DNA of 64,000 bases from DASSBG01 sp963800395 (GCA_963800395.1 CAWDBD010000005.1:39549-103548), one strand, 5' to 3'. Positions 35,893 to 45,779 are shown, counted from the stretch's first letter. Program-made: numbers and translations. The notes: generated by a model from the sequence alone, not told the origin.

Positions 35893-36951
35893 ATGCCGAC
35901 CACGACTTCCGCTATTGCCGCATTCGACGCCACCTCGCCGCTCGGACCGCACCAGATTGAACGGCGCGATCCGGGACCACGCGACGTGGCCATCAAGATC
36001 CTCAACTGCGGTATCTGCCACTCGGACATTCACATCGTGCGCGGCGAGGTCATGCCAGTGGAATACCCGCTCGTTCCCGGGCACGAAATCATCGGCCGCG
36101 TCACCGCAGTCGGCAACGAGGTGAACCGCCACAAGGTGGGCGACCTTGTCGGCGTGGGCTGCCTGGTCGAGTCGTGCCGCGCCTGCGACAGTTGCCAGCA
36201 TGATCTGGAAAACTACTGTACGGGTGGCTCCACCTTTACTTACGGCGCCCCCGACCCGTATGGCGGCGGCATGACCCAGGGCGGCTATTCCAAGGCCATC
36301 GTGGTGAACGAGGACTTCGTGTTGTCGGTACCGGAGAATCTTGACCCGGCCGGTGCCGCGCCCCTGTTGTGCGCCGGAATCACCACCTGGTCGCCGCTGC
36401 GTCACTGGGGCGTGGATGGCAACTCCCGTGTCGGCGTGGTCGGCCTGGGCGGGCTGGGTCACATGGCCATCAAGCTGGCCAGCGCTCTTGGTGCGGAGGT
36501 GACGGCTTTCACCACCACGCCGGCGAAGGCGGACGAGGCGCGCCGGCTGGGCGCGGCCAGGGTGGTCATCAGCAAGGACGAAGAGGCCATGGCGCAACAG
36601 GCGGGCAGCCTCGACCTGACACTGGATACGGTGTCGGCCAGTCATGCACTCGACCCCTACATCAACGCCCTGGCTCGCGATGGCGTGCACTGCCTGCTCG
36701 GCATCGACAGCACCCCGCACCCGGCCCCCAATACCCTGGGCATGATCTTCGGTCGCAAGTCCGTGGCCGGCTCGCTGATCGGCGGCATCAGGGAAACCCA
36801 GGAACTGCTCGACTTCTGCGGTGAACACAACATCACCGCGCAAATCGAGAAAGTGGGCATGGATCAGGTCAACCAGGCCTGGGAAAGAATGCTGCGCGGC
36901 GACGTGCGCTTCCGTTTCGTGATCGGCATGGACGCGGATCAGCCAGCCTGA
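35893..36951 (+). CDS. Zinc-dependent NAD(P) alcohol dehydrogenase (CAD/YahK type)
   Basis: A 352-residue medium-chain dehydrogenase/reductase reducing aldehydes with NADPH. Catalytic zinc ligands are Cys and His in CGICHSDIH and PLVPGHEIIG. The structural zinc lobe has C-x2-C-x2-C-x7-C (ESCRACDSCQHDLENYC). The Rossmann motif is GLGGLGHMAIKLA, followed by FTTTPAKADEARRLGA. The sequence SDIHIVRGE and the ending are typical of cinnamyl-alcohol-dehydrogenase-like YahK/Adh enzymes. GGAGCAAG precedes the ATG by a few bases. It is followed by a hairpin repeat array. Confidence 0.93.
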   Translation: MPTTTSAIAAFDATSPLGPHQIERRDPGPRDVAIKILNCGICHSDIHIVRGEVMPVEYPLVPGHEIIGRVTAVGNEVNRHKVGDLVGVGCLVESCRACDSCQHDLENYCTGGSTFTYGAPDPYGGGMTQGGYSKAIVVNEDFVLSVPENLDPAGAAPLLCAGITTWSPLRHWGVDGNSRVGVVGLGGLGHMAIKLASALGAEVTAFTTTPAKADEARRLGAARVVISKDEEAMAQQAGSLDLTLDTVSASHALDPYINALARDGVHCLLGIDSTPHPAPNTLGMIFGRKSVAGSLIGGIRETQELLDFCGEHNITAQIEKVGMDQVNQAWERMLRGDVRFRFVIGMDADQPA

Positions 36952-37064
36952 AAGGCTCTTTCATCCCGCACGCGGAAGCACGGAAGTGCGATCGTGTATC
37001 GCGCTCAGCCCATGAATTCGGGGCGACCCGCGCGCGCCATCGGCGCGGATTGGGATGTGGACAA

Positions 37065-37313
37065 GCATGCCGGGGCCCGGAACTTTGCAACGCAAATTTC
37101 TTGCGCAGCCCTGCGCAGCACCGACTAGCCCCCTGAGTGAGGGGGCGATCCGCGGCGCAGCCGCGGATGGGGGTGTGGAGATGCATGCCGGGGCCCGGAA
37201 CTTCGCAAAGCGAAGTTTTGGGGTCAGCCATGCTCAGCATGGCTGACGCAACGCATGCCGGGACCCAAATTTTTGTGCAACAAAGTTTTGGGGATGGCCA
37301 TGCGCAGCATGGC
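37065..37313. repeat. REP-like palindromic repeat array, three imperfect units
   Basis: The gap 36952-37319 has no gene. Three units begin with GCATGCCGGGGCCCGGAACTT or a variant at 37065, 37183 and 37253. Each is followed by hairpins: AACTTCGC-aaa-GCGAAGTT (37199-37217); GTCAGCCATGCT-c-AGCATGGCTGAC (37223-37247); GCCATGC-gca-GCATGGC (37297-37313); TGCGCAG-cc-CTGCGCA (37102-37117). Between units lie GCCCCCT-gagtg-AGGGGGC (37128-37146) and ATCCGCGGC-gca-GCCGCGGAT (37148-37168). This is the layout of a bacterial interspersed mosaic element at a 3' end. Confidence 0.75.
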
Positions 37314-37319
37314 TACCCC

Positions 37320-37553
37320 TCAGCCCCCCATGTCATCCAGTTCCTTGCGCCGCTTGTCATCAGCGGCCTTGATGGTCTTTTCCACGCCGCGCGCCTTGTC
37401 CTCGGTCTTGAGCATGGTGTCGAACGGCGTGGGCCGACGCGCCGTGGTGGATTTGGCGGGCGCGGCGGCCGTGTCCGCAGCCGCCTGCGGTTCGGGAGGC
37501 CTGGAGCAGGCGGCGGGCAGCAAGATGACCAAGGCAAGAAGCACGATACGCAT
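37320..37553 (-). CDS. Small predicted lipoprotein
   Basis: A 77-residue protein with signal sequence MRIVLLALVILLPAAC, where LPAAC is the lipobox and Cys16 the acylation site. The mature part is an Ala/Pro-rich linker and a charged helix (MLKTEDKARGVEKTIKAADDKRRKELDDM). Such short lipoproteins are common beside envelope genes; function unknown. It is divergent from the SDR gene and its 3' end abuts the repeat array. Confidence 0.72.
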   Translation of the reverse strand: MRIVLLALVILLPAACSRPPEPQAAADTAAAPAKSTTARRPTPFDTMLKTEDKARGVEKTIKAADDKRRKELDDMGG

Positions 37554-37629
37554 GATGGGTCTCCGGTTCGTTGCGCAGAGTGTCCCGCGACCGACGCGGC
37601 AATGCAATCCGGCAGAGCGCCGCTTCGTG

Positions 37630-37635
37630 TATGCT
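37630..37635 (+). promoter_or_regulatory. TATGCT -10 element, candidate leaderless promoter of the SDR gene
   Basis: TATGCT lies 7 bases before ATG 37643, so transcription would start at the start codon. There is no visible Shine-Dalgarno sequence and the -35 region is weak. Confidence 0.35.
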
Positions 37636-37642
37636 CGCGACC

Positions 37643-38425
37643 ATGAGCGATAGCGATCCCCGCTGGCGGCTGGACGAGCAGACCGCACTGGTAACAGGTG
37701 CCAGCCGCGGCATCGGCTTCGCGTGCGCGCGCGAACTGGCCATGCGCGGCGCCAATGTCCTGATGGTGGCACGTGAGGAAGATGCGCTCGACAGTGCGTT
37801 TGATGACCTGGCCGAACAGTGCCCCGATGTCAGCCTGTGGACCTTCGCCGCCGATCTGGCGGAAGCCGAGGAACGCCTGGCGGTATTCGACTGGATCCGG
37901 GACCTGGACGAGCCGCTGTCGCTGCTGGTGAACAACGTCGGCGGCAACCGTATTCGTGCCACGCTGGACTACACCGAGGACGAGCTGCGCCAGTTGCTCG
38001 AGCTGAACCTGGTGAGCGCCTTCGCCATGTGCCGCCTGGCGCACCCGCACTTGAGCCAGCATGCCAACACGGCCATCGTCAATATCGGCTCGGTGGCCGC
38101 GCGGACCCACGTCGGCACCGGAGCACCCTACGCCATGAGCAAGGCCGGCCTGGAACAGCTGACCCGCAATCTGGCCTGCGAATGGGCCGAGGACGGCATC
38201 CGGGTCAATGCGGTATCGCCCTGGTACATCCGCACCCAGCGCTCGGAAGCCGCGCTGGCCGACTCGGACTATCTGGACGACGTGCTCGACCGCACACCCA
38301 TGGACCGCATAGGCGAGCCCGAGGAAGTCGCGGCCGCCGTCGCCTTCCTGTGCCTGCCGGCCGCCAGCTACATCACCGGCGAGACCCTGGCCGTGGATGG
38401 CGGCTTCCTGAAACTGGGGTTCTGA
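37643..38425 (+). CDS. Short-chain dehydrogenase/reductase (tropinone reductase-like)
   Basis: A 260-residue classical SDR. The nucleotide motif is TGASRGIG (TGxxxGxG), the NNVG segment is present (LVNNVGGNRI), and the catalytic tetrad shows Asn in LNLVSAF, Ser in IGSVAA and Tyr/Lys in YAMSKAG. The C-terminal VDGGF is typical. An acidic residue is not obvious after beta-2 and MVAREEDAL suggests NADP(H). The sequence style is close to tropinone-reductase-like SDRs with unknown natural substrates. Confidence 0.9.
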   Translation: MSDSDPRWRLDEQTALVTGASRGIGFACARELAMRGANVLMVAREEDALDSAFDDLAEQCPDVSLWTFAADLAEAEERLAVFDWIRDLDEPLSLLVNNVGGNRIRATLDYTEDELRQLLELNLVSAFAMCRLAHPHLSQHANTAIVNIGSVAARTHVGTGAPYAMSKAGLEQLTRNLACEWAEDGIRVNAVSPWYIRTQRSEAALADSDYLDDVLDRTPMDRIGEPEEVAAAVAFLCLPAASYITGETLAVDGGFLKLGF

Positions 38426-38454
38426 CGTGACCCGGAGGCCGCCTGGCTCCGGGC

Positions 38455-38531
38455 AGGGTGCTGCTGAGCGAAGCGAAGCGCACCGTTGAGACCTCCGCCA
38501 TGGTGCGCTTCGCTTCGCTCGGCAGCACCCT
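38455..38531. terminator. Large 30-bp-arm inverted repeat between SDR and PerM-type genes
   Basis: Arms at 38455-38484 and 38502-38531 are complementary at 29 of 30 positions around a 17-nt loop. The arms contain GAGCGAAGCGAAGCGCACC and its complement. No U-run follows, so it is either a strong read-through barrier between two co-directional genes or an interspersed palindromic element. Confidence 0.6.
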
Positions 38532-38549
38532 ACAGACAAGCCAACGCCA

Positions 38550-39560
38550 ATGAACCTTGACCGCTACCAATCCACTCGCATCGCCAGCTACCTGATCGCC
38601 GCTTTCGGCCTGCTGCTGGTGTTTCAGCTGAAATTGCTCGCTGCCCTGCTGGCGGGACTGCTGGTCTACGAGGTCGTCAACACCCTGACACCGCAACTGC
38701 AGCGCATGATTGCCGGCGAGCGCGCACGCTGGCTGGCCGTGGCGCTGCTGGCCATTGTGGTCATCGGCCTGCTGGTGCTGCTGATTGTCGGCATCGTGCT
38801 GTTCTTCCGCAGTGATGCCGGCAACCCGACCGAACTGTACAAGCGCATGATGACCATCATCGACCAGGCACGGGCGCAGCTGCCGAGCTGGATCGACCGG
38901 CAACTGCCTGCCTCGAGCGAAGAGGTGCGCCGTGTGCTCACGGACTGGATGAGCACCCATACCGACGCCCTGCAGCTGGCCGGCAAGGAGACCGTGCGCG
39001 TTCTGGCGCACCTGCTGATCGGCATGGCAATGGGCGCACTGGTAGCGCTGCACGCCGCCCGTGGCGAGTCGAACCAGGCACCGCTTGCGCAGGCGCTGGC
39101 GACACGCTGCGAGAATCTGTCCAGCGCGTTCCACGACATCGTCTTTGCCCAGGTGCGCATTTCGATGCTCAACACGCTGTTCACGGCGCTGTTCCTGCTG
39201 GTGGCGCTGCCCCTGTTCGGCATCAATCTGCCACTGGCCAAGGTGCTGGTGCTCATCACCTTCGTGGCGGGGCTGCTGCCCGTGGTCGGCAACCTGATCT
39301 CCAACACCCTGGTTGTGGTGGTGGCGCTTTCCATTTCGATGTGGGCTGCCCTGGCGGCGCTGTTCTTCCTGATTGCCATCCACAAGCTGGAATATTTTCT
39401 CAACGCCCGCATCGTCGGTACGCAGATCCGGGCCAGCGCCTGGGAGCTGTTGCTGGCAATGCTGATCATGGAGGCAGCCTTCGGCCTGCCCGGCCTGGTC
39501 GCCGCGCCGATCTACTACGCCTACCTCAAGCGCGAGCTGGTCGCTGCCGAACTGATCTGA
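38550..39560 (+). CDS. AI-2E/PerM family permease
   Basis: A 336-residue membrane protein of the AI-2 exporter superfamily (PF01594). Hydrophobic pairs occur at both ends (IASYLIAAFGLLLVFQLKLLAALLAGLLVYEV; VALLAIVVIGLLVLLIVGIVLFF) with a soluble central segment. The family C-terminal block FLIAIHKLEYFLNARIVGTQIRASAWELL is intact. Members export small molecules or, in some species, ions. The role of this one is not known. Confidence 0.9.
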   Translation: MNLDRYQSTRIASYLIAAFGLLLVFQLKLLAALLAGLLVYEVVNTLTPQLQRMIAGERARWLAVALLAIVVIGLLVLLIVGIVLFFRSDAGNPTELYKRMMTIIDQARAQLPSWIDRQLPASSEEVRRVLTDWMSTHTDALQLAGKETVRVLAHLLIGMAMGALVALHAARGESNQAPLAQALATRCENLSSAFHDIVFAQVRISMLNTLFTALFLLVALPLFGINLPLAKVLVLITFVAGLLPVVGNLISNTLVVVVALSISMWAALAALFFLIAIHKLEYFLNARIVGTQIRASAWELLLAMLIMEAAFGLPGLVAAPIYYAYLKRELVAAELI

Positions 39561-39615
39561 CCGGTGCCTGATGCGCCAGAGCGAGGCCATGTCTGCGCCG
39601 CGCCACCCGTGCCGA

Positions 39616-39631
39616 GCGGTTTCCGAACCGC
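39616..39631. terminator. Hairpin between convergent permease and rep genes
   Basis: GCGGTT-tccg-AACCGC is a 6-bp perfect stem in the 113-bp convergent gap, flanked by a longer GTGCCG/CGGCAC pairing. No U-tract; candidate only. Confidence 0.3.
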
Positions 39632-39673
39632 CATGCCGGCTCCGTCCGTCCGGCACGGCTCACCGGAGGCTTT

Positions 39674-41660
39674 CTAGTCCGACGTTCCCAGCAGCGCATG
39701 CATCCTGGCGAAGGCGGCTTCGGCAGTTTCGCGCACCACCTCGGCATCGGCGTCCGGGTCGCGGCCCTGCCAGTGGATGTCGGCCTCGGGCAGTTCCTCG
39801 AGAAAACGGCTGGGCTTGTTGGCCTGCACCTCGCCGAATCGGCGGCTGCGCGACGCCCAGCTCAGGGTCAGCAACTCGCGGGCACGGGTGATGCCGACAT
39901 AGAGCAGGCGCCGCTCTTCATCCAGACGGCCTTCCTCGATTGCGCCTTCGTGCGGCAGCAGACCGTCGATGCAGCCGGCGATGAACACAAAACGGAACTC
40001 CAGGCCCTTGGCGGCATGCAGGGTCATCAGGCGCAGCGTGTTGCCCGGGTCGTCGCGGTCGGCGTGGCTCAGCAGGGCGAGCTGTCGCGACAGCTCGCCC
40101 GCGCCACTGCCCGGCTTGTGCATGGCACGGAACCATTGCAGCAGTTCGTCCAGATTGCCGCTGCGACGCTGGCGGACTGCGGCATCGCCGGTTTCCTGGG
40201 CGATATGCGCGGCATAGCCCGTGCGCTCGATGATCTCGCCGGCCAGATCCGCCGGGCTGAGCTGGTGGCTGCGCTTGCGCAGCGAATCGATCAGGTCACC
40301 AAAGCCGGCCAGCGCAGCGGCTGGCCGCGATGGCAGTTGCTTGAGCGCGGCCGGATCGCGCGCACAGTCGAGCATGGAGGCGTGCCGGGATTGGGCCAGG
40401 TGACCCAGCTGTTCCAGCGTGCCGGCGCCGATACCCCGGCGCGGCGTGTTGACAATGCGCACGAAGGCCGCATCGTCGCGCGGGTTGTCGATCAGGCGCA
40501 GGTAGGCCAGCAGATCCTTCACCTCGGCGCGATCGAGAAAGCTCAATGCGCCCGACAGGTGGTAGGGAATGCGCGCCATGCGCATGGCCTTTTCCAGCGC
40601 CCTGGCCTGGTGGTTGCCGCGATAGAGCACCGCAAAATCGTGCCAGCGCGCCTCGTGCCTTTCGGCCAGGTGGCTGGCAATGGCGGCAATGCGCTCGGCT
40701 TCGTGATTGCTGTCGTCGCATTCCAGCACGCGTATGGGCGCGCCTTCGGGCAGATCGCTCCACAGGCTCTTCTGATGCGCGTGCGGGTTGTTGCCGATCA
40801 GGGCATTGGCGCTGCGCAGGATGCGCTTGCCGCAACGGTAGTTCTGCTCGAGCTTGATGACCTTCAGCGCCGGCCAGTCGCGTGCCAGTTGATCCAGGTT
40901 CTCGGGCCGCGCACCGCGCCAGGCATAGATCGACTGGTCGTCGTCACCGACGCAGGTGAATGCGCCGCGCTCACCCGACAAGCAGGCTGAGCAGCCGGTA
41001 CTGGGCCTCGTTGGTGTCCTGGTATTCGTCCACCAGCAGATAGCGCAGGCGTTCGCGCCATTCGGTGCGCGCCTGGTCGCTGGTCTCCAGCACCTGCAGC
41101 GGCAAGCGTATGAGATCATCGAAATCCACCGCATTCCACGCGGCCAGCCGCTTCTGGTAGGCCGCATAGATCTCCGCGGCCTGCACCTCGCGCGGGCTGC
41201 CTGCGGTTGCCGCAGCCTGCTCGGGATCCAGTCCGGAGCCCTTGGCCTGACTGATCAGATTGCGTATCTGCCACAGGGCATCGGGCTTGATCCCGGTCGG
41301 CGCCAGTTCCTTGATCACCTTGCCGGTGTCGTCGGCATCAAGCACGGTGAAGTTGCGCCGCAATCCGGCACGCTCATGCTCGACATGCAGGAATTTCAGG
41401 CCCAGGGCATGGAAGGTGCACACGTTGAGCTGATCGGCCTTCTCGGAGCCGATGCGTTTGCCCACGCGCTCGCGCATCTCGCGCGCGGCCTTGTTGGTGA
41501 AGGTGATGGCGGCAATGCGCGAGGGGGACAGGTGCTGACGCTGCAGCAGCCAGGCAATCTTTTCGGTGATGACGCGGGTCTTGCCGGAGCCGGCGCCGGC
41601 CAGGACCAGAAGCGGCCCATCCAGGTATTCGACAGCGGCGCGTTGGGGTGGGTTGAGCAT
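39674..41660 (-). CDS. rep: ATP-dependent DNA helicase Rep (frameshifted once)
   Basis: UvrD-like superfamily 1 3'-5' helicase that clears proteins ahead of the replication fork. The first frame (MLNPPQRAAVEYLDGPLLVLAGAGSGKTRV, Walker A) runs to LLVDEYQDTNEAQYRLLSLLVG (motif II). The second continues with motif III GDDDQSIYAWRGA, motif IV NYRCGKRIL, motif V LMTLHAAKGLEF and motif VI RRLLYVGITRA. The break is near 40970 in a GGGT run. With one base corrected the protein is ~662 residues, the usual Rep size. Confidence 0.93.
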
Positions 41661-41747
41661 GGAGAAAAAGCCGGGAATCGTGAATCAGGTTGTGGCAACG
41701 CATGATACGGGAGTCAGGCGAAAGACAGGCTCTTGCATTTGGCCGCG

Positions 41748-42780
41748 TCAGCGTCGCGTCAATTCGGATGTCTGTGCTTCGGCGCGAAACTGCTTTACCA
41801 GTTCGGCTGTTGCCCTGGGCTCGTCCACATGCGCTATGTGAAACAGCGCATCGCCCTCGTTGACCGGCGGCAGGTGGGTTCGGCCGATCACCACGCCATC
41901 TTCGGTGGAGACCACGGGCACCTCTGCGGACACGAACGGATCGCTGACCCAGGCCAGTTCCTGCCCCGGCCTCACCCGCTCGCCCAGGCGCACCTGGGTG
42001 CGCAGGATGCCGCTGGCCGGCGCCCGGATCCAGCTGCTGCTGTGCGCCACCACGACTTCGGCAGGCTTGCGCGCCCTGGCCCTGGCCGGAAGCATGCCCA
42101 GCTCGCGCATCACCGCCATCACGCCACGCACGCCGGTACGGATGGCCAGTTCATCGAAGCGCAGTGCCTCCCCCGATTCGTACAGCAGCACCGGTATCTG
42201 GTGTTCGCTGGTGTATTCGCGCAGGCTGCCCGGGCGCGGGCTGGAATTCAGGATCAGCGGCACCCCGAATGCCCGCGCCATGCGCATGACATCCGGGTGT
42301 TCCAGATCGCCCCGTATCTGCGGCAGGTTGGGGCGGTGCAGCGCCCCGGTATGCAGATCGATACCGTAGTCGGATCGCTGCACCACTTCGTGCAGGAATA
42401 CATGCGCCAGGCGGGATGCCAGCGAGCCCTTCTCGCTGCCGGGGAAACTGCGGTTCAGGTCGCGCCGATCGGGCAGGTAGCGCGACTGCATCAGAAAACC
42501 CAGCACGTTGACGATCGGCACCGCCAGCAGGGCAGCCGCGCAGTTCCCCGAGCGCCTTCATGCGCAGCAGGCGGCGGATGATCTCCACGCCGTTGAGCTC
42601 GTCGCCGTGCAGCGCTGCACTGACAAACAGGACCGGGCCCGAGCGGCGACCCCGCACCACCTGCACAGGCATGCTCAGCGGCGCGTGGTACAGGCTGACC
42701 ACGGGCACATCGACACAGCAGCGCGTTCCGGCGGCGATGGCTTCGTCACCGACCATGAGTGCCTGGTCACGCGCCAGCAT
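41748..42780 (-). CDS. Succinylglutamate desuccinylase/aspartoacylase family zinc hydrolase (frameshifted)
   Basis: The N-terminal frame (MLARDQALMVGDEAIAAGTR... to RLLRMKALGELRG) has the zinc motif H-G-D-E (AALHGDELNGVEI). The C-terminal frame continues PIVNVLGFLMQSRYLPDRRDLNRSFPG with DLNRSFPG and a second zinc His in IDLHTGALHR, then the catalytic Glu in LLYESGEALR. They join near 42530, giving ~343 residues. A biotinyl-lipoyl-like C-terminal beta domain follows. Its ATG overlaps the rimK stop (TGATG). In this context it probably acts on poly-glutamate-type modifications or peptides. Confidence 0.85.
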
Positions 42781-43684
42781 CAGCCGCTGCCGCGTGTGCG
42801 GTTGTGGTGGGGCCGCGCGTTCTTCTCCAGAAAGTCGAGGATGGAGCCGGCCACGTCCTTGCCGGTGGCCGTCTCGATGCCTTCCAGCCCCGGCGAGGAG
42901 TTGACCTCCATCACCACCGGCCCGTGATTGGAACGCAGAATGTCGACACCGGCCAGGTTCAGGCCCATGATGCGCGCCGCGCGCACCGCCGTGGACCGTT
43001 CCTCCGGCGTGATACGCACCGTGCTGGCGCTGCCGCCACGGTGCAGATTGGAACGGAACTCGCCGTCCTTGGCCTGCCGGCGCATGCTGGCCACGACCTT
43101 GCCGCCAACCACGAAGCAGCGGATATCCGAGCCGCCCGCTTCCTTGATGTACTCCTGCACCAGCACGTTGGCCTTGAGGCCCATGAACGCCTCGATCACG
43201 CTCTCGGCGGCCTTGCGCGTCTCGGCCAGCACGACGCCGATGCCCTGGGTGCCTTCCAGCAGCTTGATGACCACCGGCGCCCACCGACCATCTTGAGCAG
43301 GTCGTCGATATCATCGGGCGAGTGGGCAAAGCCGGTGACGGGCAGGCCAATGCCCTTGCGTGACAGCAACTGCAGCGAGCGCAGCTTGTCGCGGGCGCGG
43401 GTGATGGCGACCGACTCGTTGATGCGGTAGACACCCATCATTTCAAACTGACGCAGCACCGCGGTGCCGTAGAAGGTGACCGAGGCGCCGATACGCGGAA
43501 TCACGGCGTCAAAATGCTGCAGCTGTTCACCCCGATAGTGGATGCGCGGCTGGTGGCTGGCGATATTCATGTAGCAGCGCAGGGCATCCACCACCTCCAC
43601 CTCGTGGCCGCGAGCGCGCGCGACCTCCATGAGGCGACGTGTTGAATACAACTTCCTGTTGCGCGACAGAATCGCAATTTTCAT
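42780..43684 (-). CDS. rimK: RimK ATP-grasp glutamate ligase (frameshifted once)
   Basis: RimK adds glutamates to the C terminus of ribosomal protein S6 and can make poly-alpha-glutamate. The first frame (MKIAILSRNRKLYSTRRLMEVARARGHEVEVVDALRC...) gives the pre-ATP-grasp domain. The second has the ATP-grasp core VIKLLEGTQGIGVVLAE, VLVQEYIKEAGGSDIRCFVVGG and the Mg2+-binding VVMEVNSSPGLEGIE. They meet near 43275. Corrected length is about 301 residues, normal for RimK. It overlaps the preceding protease gene by 4 bp. Confidence 0.93.
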
Positions 43685-44148
43685 GTACCGCTCTCCGATT
43701 GTTTGCTGGCCCGCCTGCGCCCGAGAACATAGGACTGGGCCGGGTCTATCCGCAAGCGACCGTTCATGGCAGTCCGCCCCAGCAGCATGTGGAAGCGCAT
43801 CGTCTCGCGTTTTGTGAGGGTCACCTCGATGGGCCAGCGCTCGCTGCCGACCGCAACCAGGGTCCGAATGACCGGCCGCAGTTCACGGTGCCCGCCCGAA
43901 TCGGTGACCCAGCGCTCGTCCACCAGCGGCGCACGGCATTCGATCAGTTCCTCGCTGCCGTGCACCGGGTGGACACTGAAGCGCACGCTCGGATCACCCT
44001 CCTGCCTGTCGATGTCCAGCGTATGGGTATGCAGCGCCGAGGTGCGCGCACCCGTGTCGAGCTTGGCCTTGATGCCGGCAATGCCCAGCTCGGGCAGTGC
44101 CAGCCATTCGCGCCAGCCCACCGTGTGCAACGTCGTATTGTCGTTCAT
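43681..44148 (-). CDS. RimB-like ATP-dependent zinc protease / retropepsin-like protein
   Basis: A 155-residue protein of PF05618, found fused to or next to RimK. In Pseudomonas a RimB protein of this type works with RimK in S6 modification. The aspartic-protease-like motif is AKLDTGARTSALHT (D-T-G-A). The conserved late block LTKRETMRFHMLLGRTAM and RIDPAQSYV are present. I chose ATG 44148-44146 (MNDNTTLHTVGWREWLALPELG). The three-gene order protease-rimK-desuccinylase is a functional cluster. Confidence 0.85.
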   Translation of the reverse strand: MNDNTTLHTVGWREWLALPELGIAGIKAKLDTGARTSALHTHTLDIDRQEGDPSVRFSVHPVHGSEELIECRAPLVDERWVTDSGGHRELRPVIRTLVAVGSERWPIEVTLTKRETMRFHMLLGRTAMNGRLRIDPAQSYVLGRRRASKQSESGT

Positions 44149-44341
44149 GGCCAGCGCAGGTTTCCGGTAAATGCCCGTGCATGATAACAGTCTCCCCGGC
44201 GGCCAGATTGCCGCTGCCGGGGTGCCCGTCAGCAACGGCAGGCAGGCACCCGGCCAGGCCCGACGCCGGCATGCCTGGCGGGTCCGTGGACTCGTCGCTC
44301 GAATATGCGTAGGCTCGTGCCCTCCACACGAGGGGAAGCAG

Positions 44342-45662
44342 ATGAACGGTCAGCCCGCACCGCAGCCTGGGGACGATGCATGTGATGTGCTGATCATCGG
44401 TGGCGGCCCGGCCGGCAGCACCGCCGCCAGTTTCCTGCGGCGCAAGGGCTGGTCGGTCATCCTGCTGGAGAAGGCGCGGCACCCGCGCTTTCACATCGGC
44501 GAGTCGCTGTTGCCCATGAACCTGCCCATATTCGAACGTCTCGGCGTGATGGACAAGGTCGAGGCGCTGGGCGTGCCCAAGCTGGCCGCCGATTTCGAGT
44601 GCGACTCGGAAACGGGCTACCACCGGTTTGCATTCAATCGCGCCCTGGGCAGCAGCCCGGGCTACGCGTTCCAGGTTCGCCGGGCCGATTTCGATGCGAT
44701 GCTTATCCGGCATGCACGCGAGCAGGGTGCGGATACGCGTGAAGGTCACAAGGTCGTCTCTGTCGAGCACCTTGATCCGCGCCAATCGGTGGCCAGGGTC
44801 GAGGACGAGGCAGGCCGCATCAGCCAGGTACGTGCCCGCTACGTGCTCGACGCCAGCGGCCGCGACGCCCTGCTGTCGCAGCACAAGAAGCTGATACGGC
44901 GCAACAGGCGCCACCAGAGCGCCGCCATATTCGGTCACTTTCGCGGCGCGCAGTTCCGCCAGGGCCAGGACCGGGGCAACATCAGCATCTACCGCTTCGA
45001 ACACGGCTGGATGTGGATGATCCCGCAGCCCGATGGCAGCATGAGTGTCGGTGCCGTGTGCAGACCGGCCTACCTGCGTCAGCGCCGGGGCGACATGCGC
45101 GAGTTTCTGATGCAGACCATCCGCATCAATCCGGCGCTGCACGCGCGCATGGAGAACGCGCAACTGATCGATGACACGGTGCGGGTTGCCGGCAACTATA
45201 CCTACGACTCCATGCGCATGGCCGGCCCCGGCTGGATGCTTGATCGGGGATGCCTTCGCCTTCCTCGACCCGGTATTCTCATCCGGTGTCTTCCTGGCCA
45301 TGAGCGGCGCCGAGCAGGCCGCGGAAATCGTTGACGCGGCTCTCAGGGATCCGCACCGCGAAGCAGCCCTGCAGAAGCGCATGGAAAAGCGGGTGCGTAC
45401 CGGCATGCGTCGCTTCGCATGGTTCATCTATCGCTTCAACTCGCCGGGCATGCGGCGCCTTTTCGATCAGCCGAGCAATGTCCTGGATATCGAGCGTGGC
45501 GTGATTTCCATGCTCGCCGGGGATGTGTTCGGCAACCGCCGCGTGCTGCGCAAGTTGCATCTGTTCCACATGCTGTATGCATTGGTCAGCCTGCTGGAGC
45601 CGCTGAAGTCATGGCGGGAACGCCGCACAGCCCGCGCCCAGGCCGGCATCCACGCCGAGTAG
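44342..45662 (+). CDS. FAD-dependent oxidoreductase, halogenase/geranylgeranyl-reductase-like (frameshifted once)
   Basis: Flavin monooxygenase-type protein. The first frame has the FAD dinucleotide fold VLIIGGGPAGSTAASFLRRKGWSVILLEK, then HIGESLLPMNLPIFERLG, the signature of tryptophan-halogenase-like and related proteins. DASGRDALLSQHKKL follows. The second frame has GDAFAFLDPVFSSGVFLAM, the second FAD contact. The junction is near 45240; corrected length ~439. The halogenase-type W-x-W-x-I-P is represented by WMWMIPQPDG. No clustered biosynthetic genes, so the substrate is open. GAGGGGAAG precedes ATG 44342. Confidence 0.85.
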
Positions 45663-45779
45663 ACTCGCGGCAGGCATCGGCGCGCAGCCGGAATGTCGCG
45701 GTGCAGACACGCTACACTGGGGACTTCCCGGCCTGCTGTTTCGCAAGCCCTGACCCTTGTCACGAATCCCGGCGCTGCA

